64,000 nucleotides of DNA, taken from positions 2,170,001 to 2,234,000 of the forward strand of contig CAWFGX010000001.1 in assembly GCA_963815375.1 (NCBI GenBank), written 5' to 3'. This stretch comes from JASHPR01 sp963815375. GTDB taxonomy: Bacteria > Actinomycetota > Actinomycetes > Streptosporangiales > Streptosporangiaceae. This document shows positions 1 to 11,011 of this stretch, piece after piece; within the stretch, counting starts at the first letter, position 1, and every line of letters starts with the position of its first letter. The notes beneath the pieces are model-generated. The model did not search any database, was not told the DNA's origin, and saw nothing but the letters and a program-made list of their open reading frames with translations. The translations under genes were made by a program, and so were the position numbers.

Positions 1-1
1 C

Positions 2-235
2 GTGGACGGCGTGCAGGCAGTCCGCGACCAGGCGGTGCGGGTACTGGCCGAGCTCGGTTTCCCGCGCCGCGACGACACCGGCGAGGCCTTCGACCCGGCA
101 CGGCATCAGGCGATCGGGTCGGTACCGGGCACCGACGCACCGCCAGGCACCGTGGTCCACGTGATCCAGCCCGGGTACGGGTCCGGCGATCATCAGCTGC
201 GGCCAGCCCAGGTGGTCGTCGCGGGAGAGCCCTGA
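2..235 (+). CDS. grpE: GrpE nucleotide-exchange factor, C-terminal part (cut by window edge)
   Basis: The frame is open at the left edge, so only the last 77 or so codons are visible. They encode the beta-rich head of GrpE, with a region reading DPARHQAIGSVPG and ending in VVAGEP, which is typical of actinobacterial GrpE. GrpE releases ADP from DnaK. Its TGA overlaps the ATG of dnaJ (ATGA), so the two are translationally coupled. The call rests on the short C-terminal match plus position directly before dnaJ; dnaK would be expected just outside the window. Confidence 0.85.
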   Translation: MDGVQAVRDQAVRVLAELGFPRRDDTGEAFDPARHQAIGSVPGTDAPPGTVVHVIQPGYGSGDHQLRPAQVVVAGEP

Positions 236-1143
236 TGGCGGACGGCCAGGATTTCTACGACGTGCTGGGCGTGAGCAGGAATGCCAGCCAGGAAGACATT
301 CAGCAGGCGTACCGGAAGCTTGCCCGCGAGTACCACCCCGACCTGAACAAGGACCCCGGCGCTGAGGAGCGGTTCAAGGACGTCTCTGAGGCCTACTCGG
401 TGCTGTCAGACCCCGACACGCGCAAGCGGTACGACGCGTTCGGCCCCAGCTTCCGGCAGGTTCCCGATGACGTAGACCCGGACACGTGGCGCCGCGCGAC
501 CAGTGGGGCAGGCCGGGCCCAGGGACCGGGCTTTGACTCCGGGTTCGGCGGCGGGGTCGACCTGGATGACCTGCTCGGCGGGCTGTTCGGCGGCCGTACA
601 CGCGGCTTCGGGCGGTTCCCGGGCGCCGATCACGAGGCGGAGGTCGACGTCACCGTCGAGGAAGCGTTCCGGGGCGGCCAGCGCAGCGTGTCGCTCGGCA
701 CCCGGACTCTGGACGTCACGATCCCGGCCGGGGTCACCGACGGCACCAGGATCCGGCTGGCCGGGCAGGGCGGCCAGGGCAGCGGCGGGGCCCCGCCCGG
801 GGACCTCTACCTGGTCGTCCGGATCGCCCCGCACCGGCGGTACCGGGTTGACGGCCGCGACATCTACATGGACCTTCCGCTGTCCCCGTGGGAGGCGGCG
901 CTGGGCACCTCGGTGGCCGTCGACTTGCCTGACGGCGAGGCCAAGGTGAACGTCCCGGGCGGCACCTCCAGCGGCCGGCGGCTGCGGCTGCGCGGCCGGG
1001 GGCTCCCTAATCCCCGCGGCACTCCGGGTGATCTGTACGCGGTGGCCGTGATCAGGGTGCCGCACAGCCTGTCGCACTCCGAGCGCCAGCTGTTCGAGCA
1101 GCTTGCAGCGGAATCCCGTTTCGACCCGAGGAGGCAGCGGTGA
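235..1143 (+). CDS. dnaJ: DnaJ-type co-chaperone without zinc finger (CbpA-like)
   Basis: 302 residues. The N-terminal J domain (about residues 6-70) carries the HPD motif at 34-36 that stimulates DnaK ATPase. A glycine/phenylalanine-rich linker (about 90-130) leads into the two beta-barrel client-binding domains and a dimerisation tail. The CxxCxGxG zinc-finger repeats of type I DnaJ are absent, so this is a type II/CbpA-like protein, as is usual for the second DnaJ of actinobacteria. Its ATG overlaps the grpE stop, and its stop overlaps the GTG of the next gene. Confidence 0.93.
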   Translation: MADGQDFYDVLGVSRNASQEDIQQAYRKLAREYHPDLNKDPGAEERFKDVSEAYSVLSDPDTRKRYDAFGPSFRQVPDDVDPDTWRRATSGAGRAQGPGFDSGFGGGVDLDDLLGGLFGGRTRGFGRFPGADHEAEVDVTVEEAFRGGQRSVSLGTRTLDVTIPAGVTDGTRIRLAGQGGQGSGGAPPGDLYLVVRIAPHRRYRVDGRDIYMDLPLSPWEAALGTSVAVDLPDGEAKVNVPGGTSSGRRLRLRGRGLPNPRGTPGDLYAVAVIRVPHSLSHSERQLFEQLAAESRFDPRRQR

Positions 1144-1441
1144 GCTACCCGCTGACCCGCCCGGCCCGCCTGGACACCGAAACGTTCGCGCGGGCCACGG
1201 GCCTGCATCCGGACCTGGTGCGCCGCCTTGCTGCGGCCGGGGTGCTGGACGCACGGCGCGATGCGGCCGGGGCACTGTGGTTCTCCCCTGCGCAGCTCAC
1301 GGCCGTCGGCCGGATCCAGCGGCTGCGCGCCGCGTTCGCACTGAACTACGCGGCCCTGGGCCTGGTCATGGACCTGCTGGACCGGATCGAGGTGCTAGAG
1401 GCCGCTCAGAGGGGGCGGCCCGGCCAGGGAGGAGGCCCGCG

Positions 1442-1460
<19 letters not shown>
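1140..1460 (+). CDS. MerR-family / CbpM-like chaperone modulator
   Basis: 106 residues beginning at a GTG that overlaps the dnaJ stop (GTGA). A MerR-type helix-turn-helix is visible in the first half (FARATGLHPDLVRRL, then a wing around AAGALWFSPAQL), followed by a helix (RIQRLRAAFALNYAALGLV) and a short low-complexity tail. The same slot in Streptomyces dnaK operons holds HspR, the HAIR-element repressor. This protein is shorter than HspR and also resembles CbpM, which binds CbpA and inhibits it. It overlaps the clpB start by 19 bases. I cannot decide between DNA-binding repressor and CbpM-like modulator. Confidence 0.75.
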
Positions 1461-4054
<2,594 letters not shown>

Positions 4055-4058
4055 CGCC

Positions 4059-4490
4059 ATGCAGCCGCAGATCATCCAGTGCCCGAACTGCGGCACGCGC
4101 AACCGCGTGCCCGCCGCCGCGGACGGTACCCCGCGATGCGGCAACTGCCACAAGCCGCTGCCGTGGATCGTCGACGCCGGCGACGACAGCTTCGCCGAGG
4201 TTGCCGAGAAGGCTCAGATCCCGGTGCTCGTCGACATGTGGGCGCCCTGGTGCGGCCCTTGCCGGATGGTGAGCCCGGCACTCGAGCAGCTCGCCAGGGA
4301 CCTCGCCGGGCGGGTGAAGCTGGTCAAGGTCGATGTGGACCAGGCGCCCGGATTGCAGGCCCGCTTCGGCATCAGGGCGGTGCCGACGCTGATGGTGCTG
4401 CGCGGGCCGCGCGTCGTCGCCTCCCAGGCAGGCGCTCTGCCCGCGCCGGCGCTGCGTTCCTGGCTCGAGCAGGCGCTGGCCAAGGAGTGA
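4059..4490 (+). CDS. trxC: Thioredoxin 2-type protein with N-terminal zinc ribbon
   Basis: 143 residues from the ATG four bases after the clpB stop; an earlier in-frame GTG lies inside clpB and is unlikely. The first 31 residues hold two CxxC pairs (C8/C11 and C28/C31), the zinc ribbon of TrxC-type thioredoxins. A complete thioredoxin fold follows, with active site WCGPC (C65, C68) and the cis-proline in AVPTLMV. Reduction of protein disulfides fits an operon devoted to protein repair. Zinc-ribbon thioredoxins are often oxidative-stress inducible, which is family knowledge, not visible here. Confidence 0.93.
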   Translation: MQPQIIQCPNCGTRNRVPAAADGTPRCGNCHKPLPWIVDAGDDSFAEVAEKAQIPVLVDMWAPWCGPCRMVSPALEQLARDLAGRVKLVKVDVDQAPGLQARFGIRAVPTLMVLRGPRVVASQAGALPAPALRSWLEQALAKE

Positions 4491-4600
4491 CCTCCGGAAC
4501 GTCCGGACCGTGTCGTCACCACTGAAGACAGCCGATCATCTGATATCACGGGGCGGGTAACCCCCCGGCATTTCCAGGCTGACGTCCACAGGGAGCGACG

Positions 4601-5715
4601 ATGTCCTATCAGGACAGCTTGTCAAAGGTGATCACGGATGTGATCGAGCCCGCCGCCCGCCAGACCGACCGCGAGGGAAAATTCCCTCGCGATGGGCTGA
4701 CCGCGCTTGGCCAGGCGGGGATCCTCGGCATGACCGTCCCCACCCGGTGGGGGGAGCCGGCCTCGGCCTAGCCGAGGCGGCCGATGCTGTGGAGCAGGTA
4801 GCCCGTGTCTGCGGGTCCACCTCCATGGTCCTCATGATGCACCTGTCGGCGACCGCGGTGCTGGCGGCTCACGGACCGGATTCGCTGCTGAGCGACATAG
4901 CCGCCGGGAAGCACCTCAGCACGCTGGCCTTTTCCGAGAAAGGCTCGCGCAGCCACTTCTGGGCACCGGTGAGCACAGCACAGGCGGACGGCGACTCGGT
5001 GATCCTGGACGCCGAGAAGAGCTGGGTCACGTCGGCTGGCCAGGCCGACAGCTACGTATGGTCGAGCCGTCCGGTGTCCAGTCCCGGGCCGATGACCCTG
5101 TGGCTGGTGCCCTCGGTCGCCCCGGGGCTGACGGTGCCCTCTGCGTTCGACGGCCTGGGATTGCGCGGCAACGCGTCCAGCCCGGTGACCGCGGGCTCGG
5201 TCCGGGTCCCGCGGACAGCGATACTGGGTGACGACGGAACCGGGCTTGATATCGCATTCACCGCCGTCCTGCCGTATTTCCTCGTGCTCAATGCCGCCTG
5301 CAGCATGGGGCTGATGGAGGCAGTGATCGCCCGCACCATCCAGCACCTCACAAGCACCAGGCTGGAGCACCTGGACGCGACGCTCGCCGAGCAGCCTGCT
5401 GCCCGGGCTGGCCTGGCGAGGATGCGGATCACTGCTGACTCGGTGCGGGTGCTGCTCGGGGATGTCATCGCCGCGCTCACGTCCGGCCGCGAGGATGCGC
5501 AGCTGCGTCTCCTGGAAGTGAAGGCGGCAGCAGCCGAGGCAGCCATCACGGTCACCGATACCGCCATGACGGTGTGCGGCGGGTCAGCGTTCCGCGCCGA
5601 TCTTGGCATCGAGCGCTTCTTCCGGGATGCGCGGGCTGCCCGGGTCATGGCGCCGACCACCGAGGCGCTGCACGACTTCGTAGGCCGTGCTCTGTGCGGC
5701 CTTCCGCTGATGTGA
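4601..5715 (+). pseudogene. Acyl-CoA dehydrogenase-family flavoenzyme, split by a one-base frameshift
   Basis: Translation from the ATG at 4601 (GGGAGC upstream) gives an acyl-CoA dehydrogenase-type N-terminus but hits TAG at 4769-4771. The frame shifted by one continues the homology without a gap from about 4747 to 5715. The junction lies in a run of six G (about 4744-4754), where one added base would restore about 370 codons. The second part holds the flavin-binding beta domain and the C-terminal helical bundle, ending with the usual CGGSAF ... FRDARAARV region. It heads an operon with the genes below (11-base gap to the next). Either a real inactivation or a homopolymer sequencing error is possible. 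Confidence 0.75.
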
Positions 5716-5726
5716 AGGGGCGGGAC

Positions 5727-6578
5727 GTGACTCTGCTGATGGGCGCCGTCGCCTACGACACCAAAGTCGTCACGATATGGAACGGATTCCGGCGCCATTT
5801 CCTCAATCACGGTCTGCCGTTCGATTACGTTCTGTATTCCAATTACGAGCGGCAATCCGAGGATCTCGTCGCTGGCCGGATCGGCGCTGCCTGGAATTCG
5901 CCGCTGGCCTGGATCCGGGCCGAGCGGCTGGCCCGGGCGGCAGGAATCCAGCTGGAAGCCCTCGTCATGAGGGACACCGACCGCGATCTGCGGTCGGTGG
6001 TGGTCGTCCGCGCAGACTCGGGCATAGAGAACCTGTCGCAGCTGGAGGGCCAAACCGTCGCCACCGGGGCGATCGATTCGCCGCAGGCCACTCTGCTGCC
6101 GCTGTCCCTGCTGCGGCACCACGGCCTGGTGCCGGAGAAGAACCTGACGGTGCGGCGGTTCGACGTCGGCGTCGGGCTGCACGGCGACCATGTCGGCGGC
6201 GAGCGCGACGCCGCCCGGGCGCTGATCGCCGGCGCGGTCGACGCCACCTGCATGATCGACGCCAGCCACCTGCTGTTCACCCGCGAAGGAGTGCTGCCAG
6301 GGGGCTCGACGCGGATCATCGGGGAGACAGGTCTTTACGACCACTGCAACATGACGACCGGGCCCGGTGCCGATCCGCGGCTAGTGTCCGGATTCCGTGA
6401 GCTGCTGCTCGCCATGTCCTACGACGATGCCGCGGTCCGGCCGCTTCTCGACCTGGAAGGTCTCAAGGTCTGGTGCCCCGGGCGCGTGACCGGGTACGCG
6501 AATCTGGAGACAGCGGTCGACGAGTCGGGATTCTACGGAGAAAACGGCGATGTCCTCGCAGCCGAATATCGCCCTTGA
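5727..6578 (+). CDS. PhnD/SsuA-like substrate-binding-fold protein without signal peptide
   Basis: 283 residues from the GTG at 5727, which follows AAGGGG by six bases; the frame extends upstream, but that part is shadow of the preceding gene. The sequence fits periplasmic-binding type 2 proteins of the phosphonate/sulfonate/nitrate class: an N-terminal lobe with GRIGAAWNSPLAW, then RSVVVVRADSGI and a VATGAIDSPQATLLPL hinge region. No signal peptide or lipobox exists at either possible start, and no permease or ATPase gene is nearby, so a cytoplasmic ligand-binding or enzymatic role is more likely than transport. It overlaps the next gene by 29 bases. Confidence 0.7.
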   Translation: MTLLMGAVAYDTKVVTIWNGFRRHFLNHGLPFDYVLYSNYERQSEDLVAGRIGAAWNSPLAWIRAERLARAAGIQLEALVMRDTDRDLRSVVVVRADSGIENLSQLEGQTVATGAIDSPQATLLPLSLLRHHGLVPEKNLTVRRFDVGVGLHGDHVGGERDAARALIAGAVDATCMIDASHLLFTREGVLPGGSTRIIGETGLYDHCNMTTGPGADPRLVSGFRELLLAMSYDDAAVRPLLDLEGLKVWCPGRVTGYANLETAVDESGFYGENGDVLAAEYRP

Positions 6579-7737
6579 GGACATCGACCTGGCGACGGGC
6601 GGGTACCTGATCGTCCAGCGGGCCCTGCGTGACCTGCCGGAGGGCGGGCGGCTTCGGGTTGACGGGCGGCATCCGGCGCTGCGCACGCACCTGGCGGCCT
6701 GGTGCCGTTCCGAAGGCCACAGCATCGACCTGGGTGGCGACATCCCAGTCGTCGTCAGGGGATCAGCCAGTGACGCGCGCTGGAACCGGGCCGAGCGCGC
6801 TGGCCGGCCCGGCCCCGACGGCGTACTGCCGCATGCCGACGTGCACTGGGGGCTGGCTATGCGCGGCGCCCTGATCGAGCAGGGCGGCCCGGCGCTGCAC
6901 GTTGACCTCGTTGACCGGGACCTGGTGTGGGCCGACGCGGCCCGCCAGCTGTACCTGAACGGGGCGGCACGGCAATGGAATCCGGACACATCGGTGCAAT
7001 GGGACGCGCCATTCTCCCTGCCCGCTGAGGTAGAAGGTGCGGTCATCCAGGTCATGACCTACCTGGTGGAGAACGAGTACGCCGCACTGCAGATCCCGGC
7101 CAAGTTCATTGCCCGGCTTCATCCGCACTACCGCGAGGTCATGCAGGTGCTCGCGGTCCAGGTCGCGGACGAGGCCAGGCATGTGGAGATCTTCAGCCGG
7201 CGCGCGACGCTCCGGTCGCCGGAGGTCGGGGTTTCCACGGCTGGGGGACGCGCGTCGCTGCAGACGCTGCTGGACGAGCCAGACTTCAGCATCGCCGCGT
7301 TCCTGCTCTCAGTGCTCGGCGAGGGCAGCTTCCTCGACCTGCTGGCCTTCATCGCGCGCCATGCCCCGGACCAGGTCACCCGGGAGGTGGCAAGCCTGGC
7401 GCTGCGGGATGAGCGACGGCATGTGGCGTTCGGCGTGGCTCACCTGAAATCCGCGATCGAGGCGGACCCGCCGCTGGCTGGCAGGCTCCGCATGGCAGCA
7501 GAACGCCGGCACGATGCCCTGGCCAGCACCGCAGGCCTGGGCCGGGAGGTTTTCGACTCACTGGTCATCCTTGCCGCTCACGCCTGGACTCCTCAGGCTC
7601 TCCAGGCAGGCTGGAACGCTGTCCAGGTGCTCCAGCAGGACATGGACGCCGGGCGCCAGCGGCGGCTGGTCCTGCTAGGGTTCCGGCCTGATGAAGCGGC
7701 AGAGGTATCAGCCCTGCACACGCGCAACTTCATGTAG
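6550..7737 (+). CDS. TusA-like domain fused to ferritin-like diiron protein
   Basis: 395 residues. Residues 10-72 resemble a TusA-like fold (GGYLIVQRALRDLPEGGRL, then HLAAWCRSEGHSI) but lack the catalytic GLxCPxP cysteine of sulfur-relay TusA. The remainder, from about 125, is a helical bundle with two half-sites for a dinuclear metal centre: E176, then E208-x-x-H211, and E258, then E288-x-x-H291. That pattern is typical of ferritin-like oxygenases and ribonucleotide-reductase-like proteins, so an O2-dependent oxidation is inferred; the substrate is unknown. It is translationally coupled to the substrate-binding-like gene and is followed 14 bases later by the methyltransferase-like gene. Confidence 0.68.
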   Translation: MSSQPNIALEDIDLATGGYLIVQRALRDLPEGGRLRVDGRHPALRTHLAAWCRSEGHSIDLGGDIPVVVRGSASDARWNRAERAGRPGPDGVLPHADVHWGLAMRGALIEQGGPALHVDLVDRDLVWADAARQLYLNGAARQWNPDTSVQWDAPFSLPAEVEGAVIQVMTYLVENEYAALQIPAKFIARLHPHYREVMQVLAVQVADEARHVEIFSRRATLRSPEVGVSTAGGRASLQTLLDEPDFSIAAFLLSVLGEGSFLDLLAFIARHAPDQVTREVASLALRDERRHVAFGVAHLKSAIEADPPLAGRLRMAAERRHDALASTAGLGREVFDSLVILAAHAWTPQALQAGWNAVQVLQQDMDAGRQRRLVLLGFRPDEAAEVSALHTRNFM

Positions 7738-7751
7738 CAGGAGGTTCAGCC

Positions 7752-8300
7752 ATGGCCGGTGTAGATCTCGCGATCCTCATCATCTGGGTTGCCTTCTGGA
7801 TCTACTGGCTCGCGGCGTCTGCCACCGTCAAGGCCGGGCGGACCCGGTGGGGCCAGTTCGCGGGCATCCGGGTGGTGCTCGTCCTCGTCGTGCTGCTCCT
7901 AGTGCGCCTGCGAGTTCTCAAAGGGCACGCGACGTCCAACGGCCCGTGGCTGGAGGGCATCGGCCTCGCCGTGTTCGTGCTGGGACTGGCGCTGGCCGTG
8001 TGGGCCCGGGTCTACATTGGCCGGAACTGGGGAATGCCGATGTCCCAGAAGGAGAACCCCGAGCTTGTAACGACTGGCCCGTACGGACGCGTCCGGCACC
8101 CCATTTACTCCGGCATCATCCTTGGAATGGTGGGCACCGCGCTGGCGGTGAGCTGGTACTGGCTGGCAGCGGTTGTCTTGCTGGGCGGCTACTTCATCTA
8201 CAGCGCGGTCAACGAAGAGCGCTACATGACCCAGCTTTTCCCCGACGCCTATCCCGCCTATAAGCGTTCAACCAAAATGCTGATTCCGTTCATCCTCTAG
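7752..8300 (+). CDS. Isoprenylcysteine carboxyl methyltransferase (ICMT)/PEMT-family membrane protein
   Basis: 182 residues with about four to five hydrophobic segments (around 6-22, 38-55, 72-92, 118-150). The C-terminal half has the family signature: GPYGRVRHPIYSG, then NEERYMTQLFPDAYPAYKR. This region binds S-adenosylmethionine at the membrane in ICMT and phospholipid methyltransferases. Bacterial members act on lipids or are uncharacterised, so the substrate is open. A good ribosome site (CAGGAGG) lies just before the ATG. It is last in the operon and converges on the O-methyltransferase, two bases away. Confidence 0.8.
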   Translation: MAGVDLAILIIWVAFWIYWLAASATVKAGRTRWGQFAGIRVVLVLVVLLLVRLRVLKGHATSNGPWLEGIGLAVFVLGLALAVWARVYIGRNWGMPMSQKENPELVTTGPYGRVRHPIYSGIILGMVGTALAVSWYWLAAVVLLGGYFIYSAVNEERYMTQLFPDAYPAYKRSTKMLIPFIL

Positions 8301-8301
8301 G

Positions 8302-10020
8302 TCAGGCGGTTTTCGCCGGGCGGGCTTGGAGGAGGTTGCCGTCCAGCGGCAGGGGGGTAACCGAGTCCAGGCTGAAGCCGGCTCCCTCCAGAAGCTGCTG
8401 GTAGTGCCCGGCGGTCCGCTCTCGCCCGCCCACGTTGCACAGCATGTGCAGGTCCCACGGAACTGCCAGGGAGGATGTGCCGTCGGTGGGCAGCAGCCGT
8501 TCCACGACCAGCAACCGGGCACCCTCGGGCATGCTCGCCGCGCAGCGGCGCAGGATCGCCGCGCACTGCTGATCGTCCCAGTCGTGCAGGATCCGCGAGA
8601 GTATGTAGATGTCGCCGCCTTCTGGTACGCCCTCAGTGAAGTCACCGGCCACGAAGTCGCAGCGGTGGTCGCAGCTGACGTCGGCGAGCCGCTGCCGCGC
8701 GCGCGGGAGCACATGCGGCCGCTCGAAGAGCACACCGCGGAGATGAGGCGCGTGCTGCAGAAGCCGGCCGAGCAATTCACCGTTGCCGCCCGCGATATCC
8801 ACTACCACCTTGGCATCGGAAAAGTCGACGAGGCTGGCGACCGGGTCGAACATGGGCGCGCTGGCAGCCATCGCCGAGTCGAACAGCGCGGCCAGGGCCG
8901 GCCGCTGGGCGAAATACTCGAAGTGCCCTTGTCCGAGGAGCCACTCGAAACCCTGCTGTCCGGTCTTGACGGCATGGGCGAGCGCTCCGAACGACTCGTA
9001 GAACACTCCGCCGTACATCTGCGCCAGTGGCCGCAGCGAGGAGCGCGTATCGTGCCGCAGCGGCTCACCGAGCGCGGTAAGTGTGTAGGAGTCGCCGACT
9101 GGAGTGACGAGCCCCACCGAGGCGAGGTACCGCAGCAGGCGGCCGAGGCCGTCTCGATCCGCCTCCAGCCGGCCGGCCAGTTCCTCAACAGGCACCGGGG
9201 GGGCGTCCGCGGCCGGCCCCGGAAGGTGGTCGGCCAGACCCAGCTCCGCCGCCACGGCGATCGCCTGGGTTGTCCAGGCTCCGGTCATCAGCTCCAGCAG
9301 TTGCCTGGCCGGATCGTTGAGGGTGGCTGTCTCGTGCGCGGCCAGTGCCGTGGCGCAGCGTCCGGGCAGGCGCAGCTCCAGACGACGGTGAGGGTATGCG
9401 CGCGGGCCCTGGTGGTCAGAGTCGGTGCTGCGGAAATACAGCACGGTGCAGTCCTCGACCGAGTTGTAGCCGCCGCCGTCAGCTGCCATGCCGGCCTGAT
9501 CGACGAGGAGGGCCCGCAGCCCGGCCACAGCCACCTCATCCTTCGAGCCGACGTTCAGCCCGAGATGCGACTCGTTGTGCTCTTGGCGCTCGCGGGCGAC
9601 GATCCCGGCCAGTCCCGAGCCAGGCGGGGCCTCCAGCGAGAAAAGCTCGACCATGCGGCCGCCCTCGCTAGCTTCCGGGACATGGATGTGCACGATCGCG
9701 ACGTTCAGCGCGCCGGGGGGCACGCCGTACCGGCGGCTCAGCCGCTCCCGGACCACCACGCTCGGTGAAGGGTCATCGACGAACAGGCCCTGGGCCCGCA
9801 ACCCGGCGACCAGCTCGGCAGTGGAGTCCGGGCAGACCAGGACCGCGGCATGAGAGAACGCGCAGTGAGCCGCGACCGAGAATCGCTGCCACTCAGTGAG
9901 CCCAGACAAGCCAGCCAGGACGCTGTCAGTGTCGGTATCCCGTACCAGGGAGAGGGCTTCCTCGATTGATTCCTGATCTGCGAGGTCAAGTCCTGCCATC
10001 CAGTCTTCCCGGACCGGCAT
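8302..10020 (-). CDS. O-methyltransferase with an unrecognised N-terminal domain
   Basis: 572 residues, well above the roughly 340-370 of ordinary small-molecule O-methyltransferases. From about residue 235 it is a standard one: a helical dimerisation/winged-helix part (LLELMTGAWTTQAIAVAAELGL), the SAM loop VVVDIAGGNGELL near 402-415, an acidic residue in FERPHV, and the catalytic region HDWDD near 480. The first 225 or so residues are an extra alpha/beta domain with no family I recognise; it contains NVAIVHIHVPEASEG and a GGGYNSVEDCTVLYF stretch. It may be a substrate-binding or second catalytic module. Methylation of a phenolic or carboxylic metabolite is inferred. Confidence 0.8.
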   Translation of the reverse strand: MPVREDWMAGLDLADQESIEEALSLVRDTDTDSVLAGLSGLTEWQRFSVAAHCAFSHAAVLVCPDSTAELVAGLRAQGLFVDDPSPSVVVRERLSRRYGVPPGALNVAIVHIHVPEASEGGRMVELFSLEAPPGSGLAGIVARERQEHNESHLGLNVGSKDEVAVAGLRALLVDQAGMAADGGGYNSVEDCTVLYFRSTDSDHQGPRAYPHRRLELRLPGRCATALAAHETATLNDPARQLLELMTGAWTTQAIAVAAELGLADHLPGPAADAPPVPVEELAGRLEADRDGLGRLLRYLASVGLVTPVGDSYTLTALGEPLRHDTRSSLRPLAQMYGGVFYESFGALAHAVKTGQQGFEWLLGQGHFEYFAQRPALAALFDSAMAASAPMFDPVASLVDFSDAKVVVDIAGGNGELLGRLLQHAPHLRGVLFERPHVLPRARQRLADVSCDHRCDFVAGDFTEGVPEGGDIYILSRILHDWDDQQCAAILRRCAASMPEGARLLVVERLLPTDGTSSLAVPWDLHMLCNVGGRERTAGHYQQLLEGAGFSLDSVTPLPLDGNLLQARPAKTA

Positions 10021-10642
10021 GTCATCTCCTCAGTTCGGCGACGAGCCAGGTCCGCGGCCGGAACATCACCGCGGTGCGGGCGTGCCCGGGAGTCCTCCCG
10101 CTCCCGGACGTGCCCTGGCATGGTAAGACGTGCCCTCGTATGCAAAGCTAGGGTATATCGCGGCGGCCAGCAAGCGTACTGAGTGCCGCTCGGCTGCGGG
10201 ACCATTTCAGGCGCCGTGGGCACAGGGGCCCGCAGACCAGTGAAGCTCACGAAAAGTAACCGTTTCCGCAGCTAGTTATGTGTGTTCAACGACAAACCAC
10301 TACAGTACCCCTCCACCCGCCCCGAGGTCATCCCCATCGCCTGGTACATCCCTAGTGACCGAACAGACCTTCGGGACAGATGGTCTCGGCCTGGTGGCTC
10401 GTGTTGTGCATCTCCCATAGCAGATCGGCAAGGCCGCGATCGGGCCACGCACAGTCCGCACGATGCCTCATCCGGCCAGGCGAGCCAGCGCACTGACGAC
10501 TGGCGCTGCGCCGTCCTCACGGGCCAGCCGGCTCGCTCGGGCCCGTGGGAAATAAAGACAGGGCCGGCACTGGTGATCACCTGGAACCTGGGGGGGGACG
10601 GTCCCGGTGCAGCGCCGACCCTGCCCGGCGGGGGGGTGGGTG
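10021..10642. other. Non-coding stretch between O-methyltransferase and small Cys-rich gene
   Basis: No convincing gene on either strand. Near 10078-10110 there is an imperfect inverted repeat built on CCCGGGAG/CTCCCGG, close upstream of the O-methyltransferase start. A GACGTGCCCT motif occurs twice (about 10108 and 10128). An AT-richer patch around 10250-10300 contains CTAGTTATGTGT (10272-10283), also found at 34317-34328. The 10580-10640 part is rich in G runs. Confidence 0.5.
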
Positions 10643-10822
10643 TTATAGCGCGGCCAGAGCGTGCTCAGCGAGCTGAGCCCGCTGGCACGGCCAGGCCGAT
10701 CCGCAGTCCGCGCAGCGCCCGCAGTCGTTGACGTGCTGCTCGATGATCCGCCGTGCGGTGGCGAGCAAGCGCATCAACTCGGGCGAGAAATAGTCCGCCG
10801 GACTCGGCGTCGCGAGATCCAT
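10643..10822 (-). CDS. Small four-cysteine protein (59 aa)
   Basis: Read on the minus strand from the ATG at 10822 to the TAA at 10643. The N-terminus is MDLATPSPADYFSPELMRLL, followed by a helix and a compact cysteine cluster CGRCADCGSAWPC (C34, C37, C40, C46) before a helical LAEHALAAL tail. The spacing suggests a small metal-binding knuckle, though no known family is certain. Codon use is normal for the genome (GC-rich third positions), which argues for a real gene. It stands alone in a long intergenic region. I recall similar short cysteine-bearing proteins in actinomycetes, but the function is unknown. Confidence 0.6.
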   Translation of the reverse strand: MDLATPSPADYFSPELMRLLATARRIIEQHVNDCGRCADCGSAWPCQRAQLAEHALAAL

Positions 10823-11011
10823 CTCCGCTCATTTCTCACGTCCGCGTCGTCCGGTGTGCCAGACAACGGTGCATGTTGTGCCCTCCATACTGGCCCGCCC
10901 GTGCTGCGGCGTCTGCGCTGCTAGCACCCAACCCCGGTGCATGCTGGCCAGAGGGCCGATCTTCCAGCTAGCGGCAATGCCCAGGACTGCCTGATCACCG
11001 ACCCTGGACCC

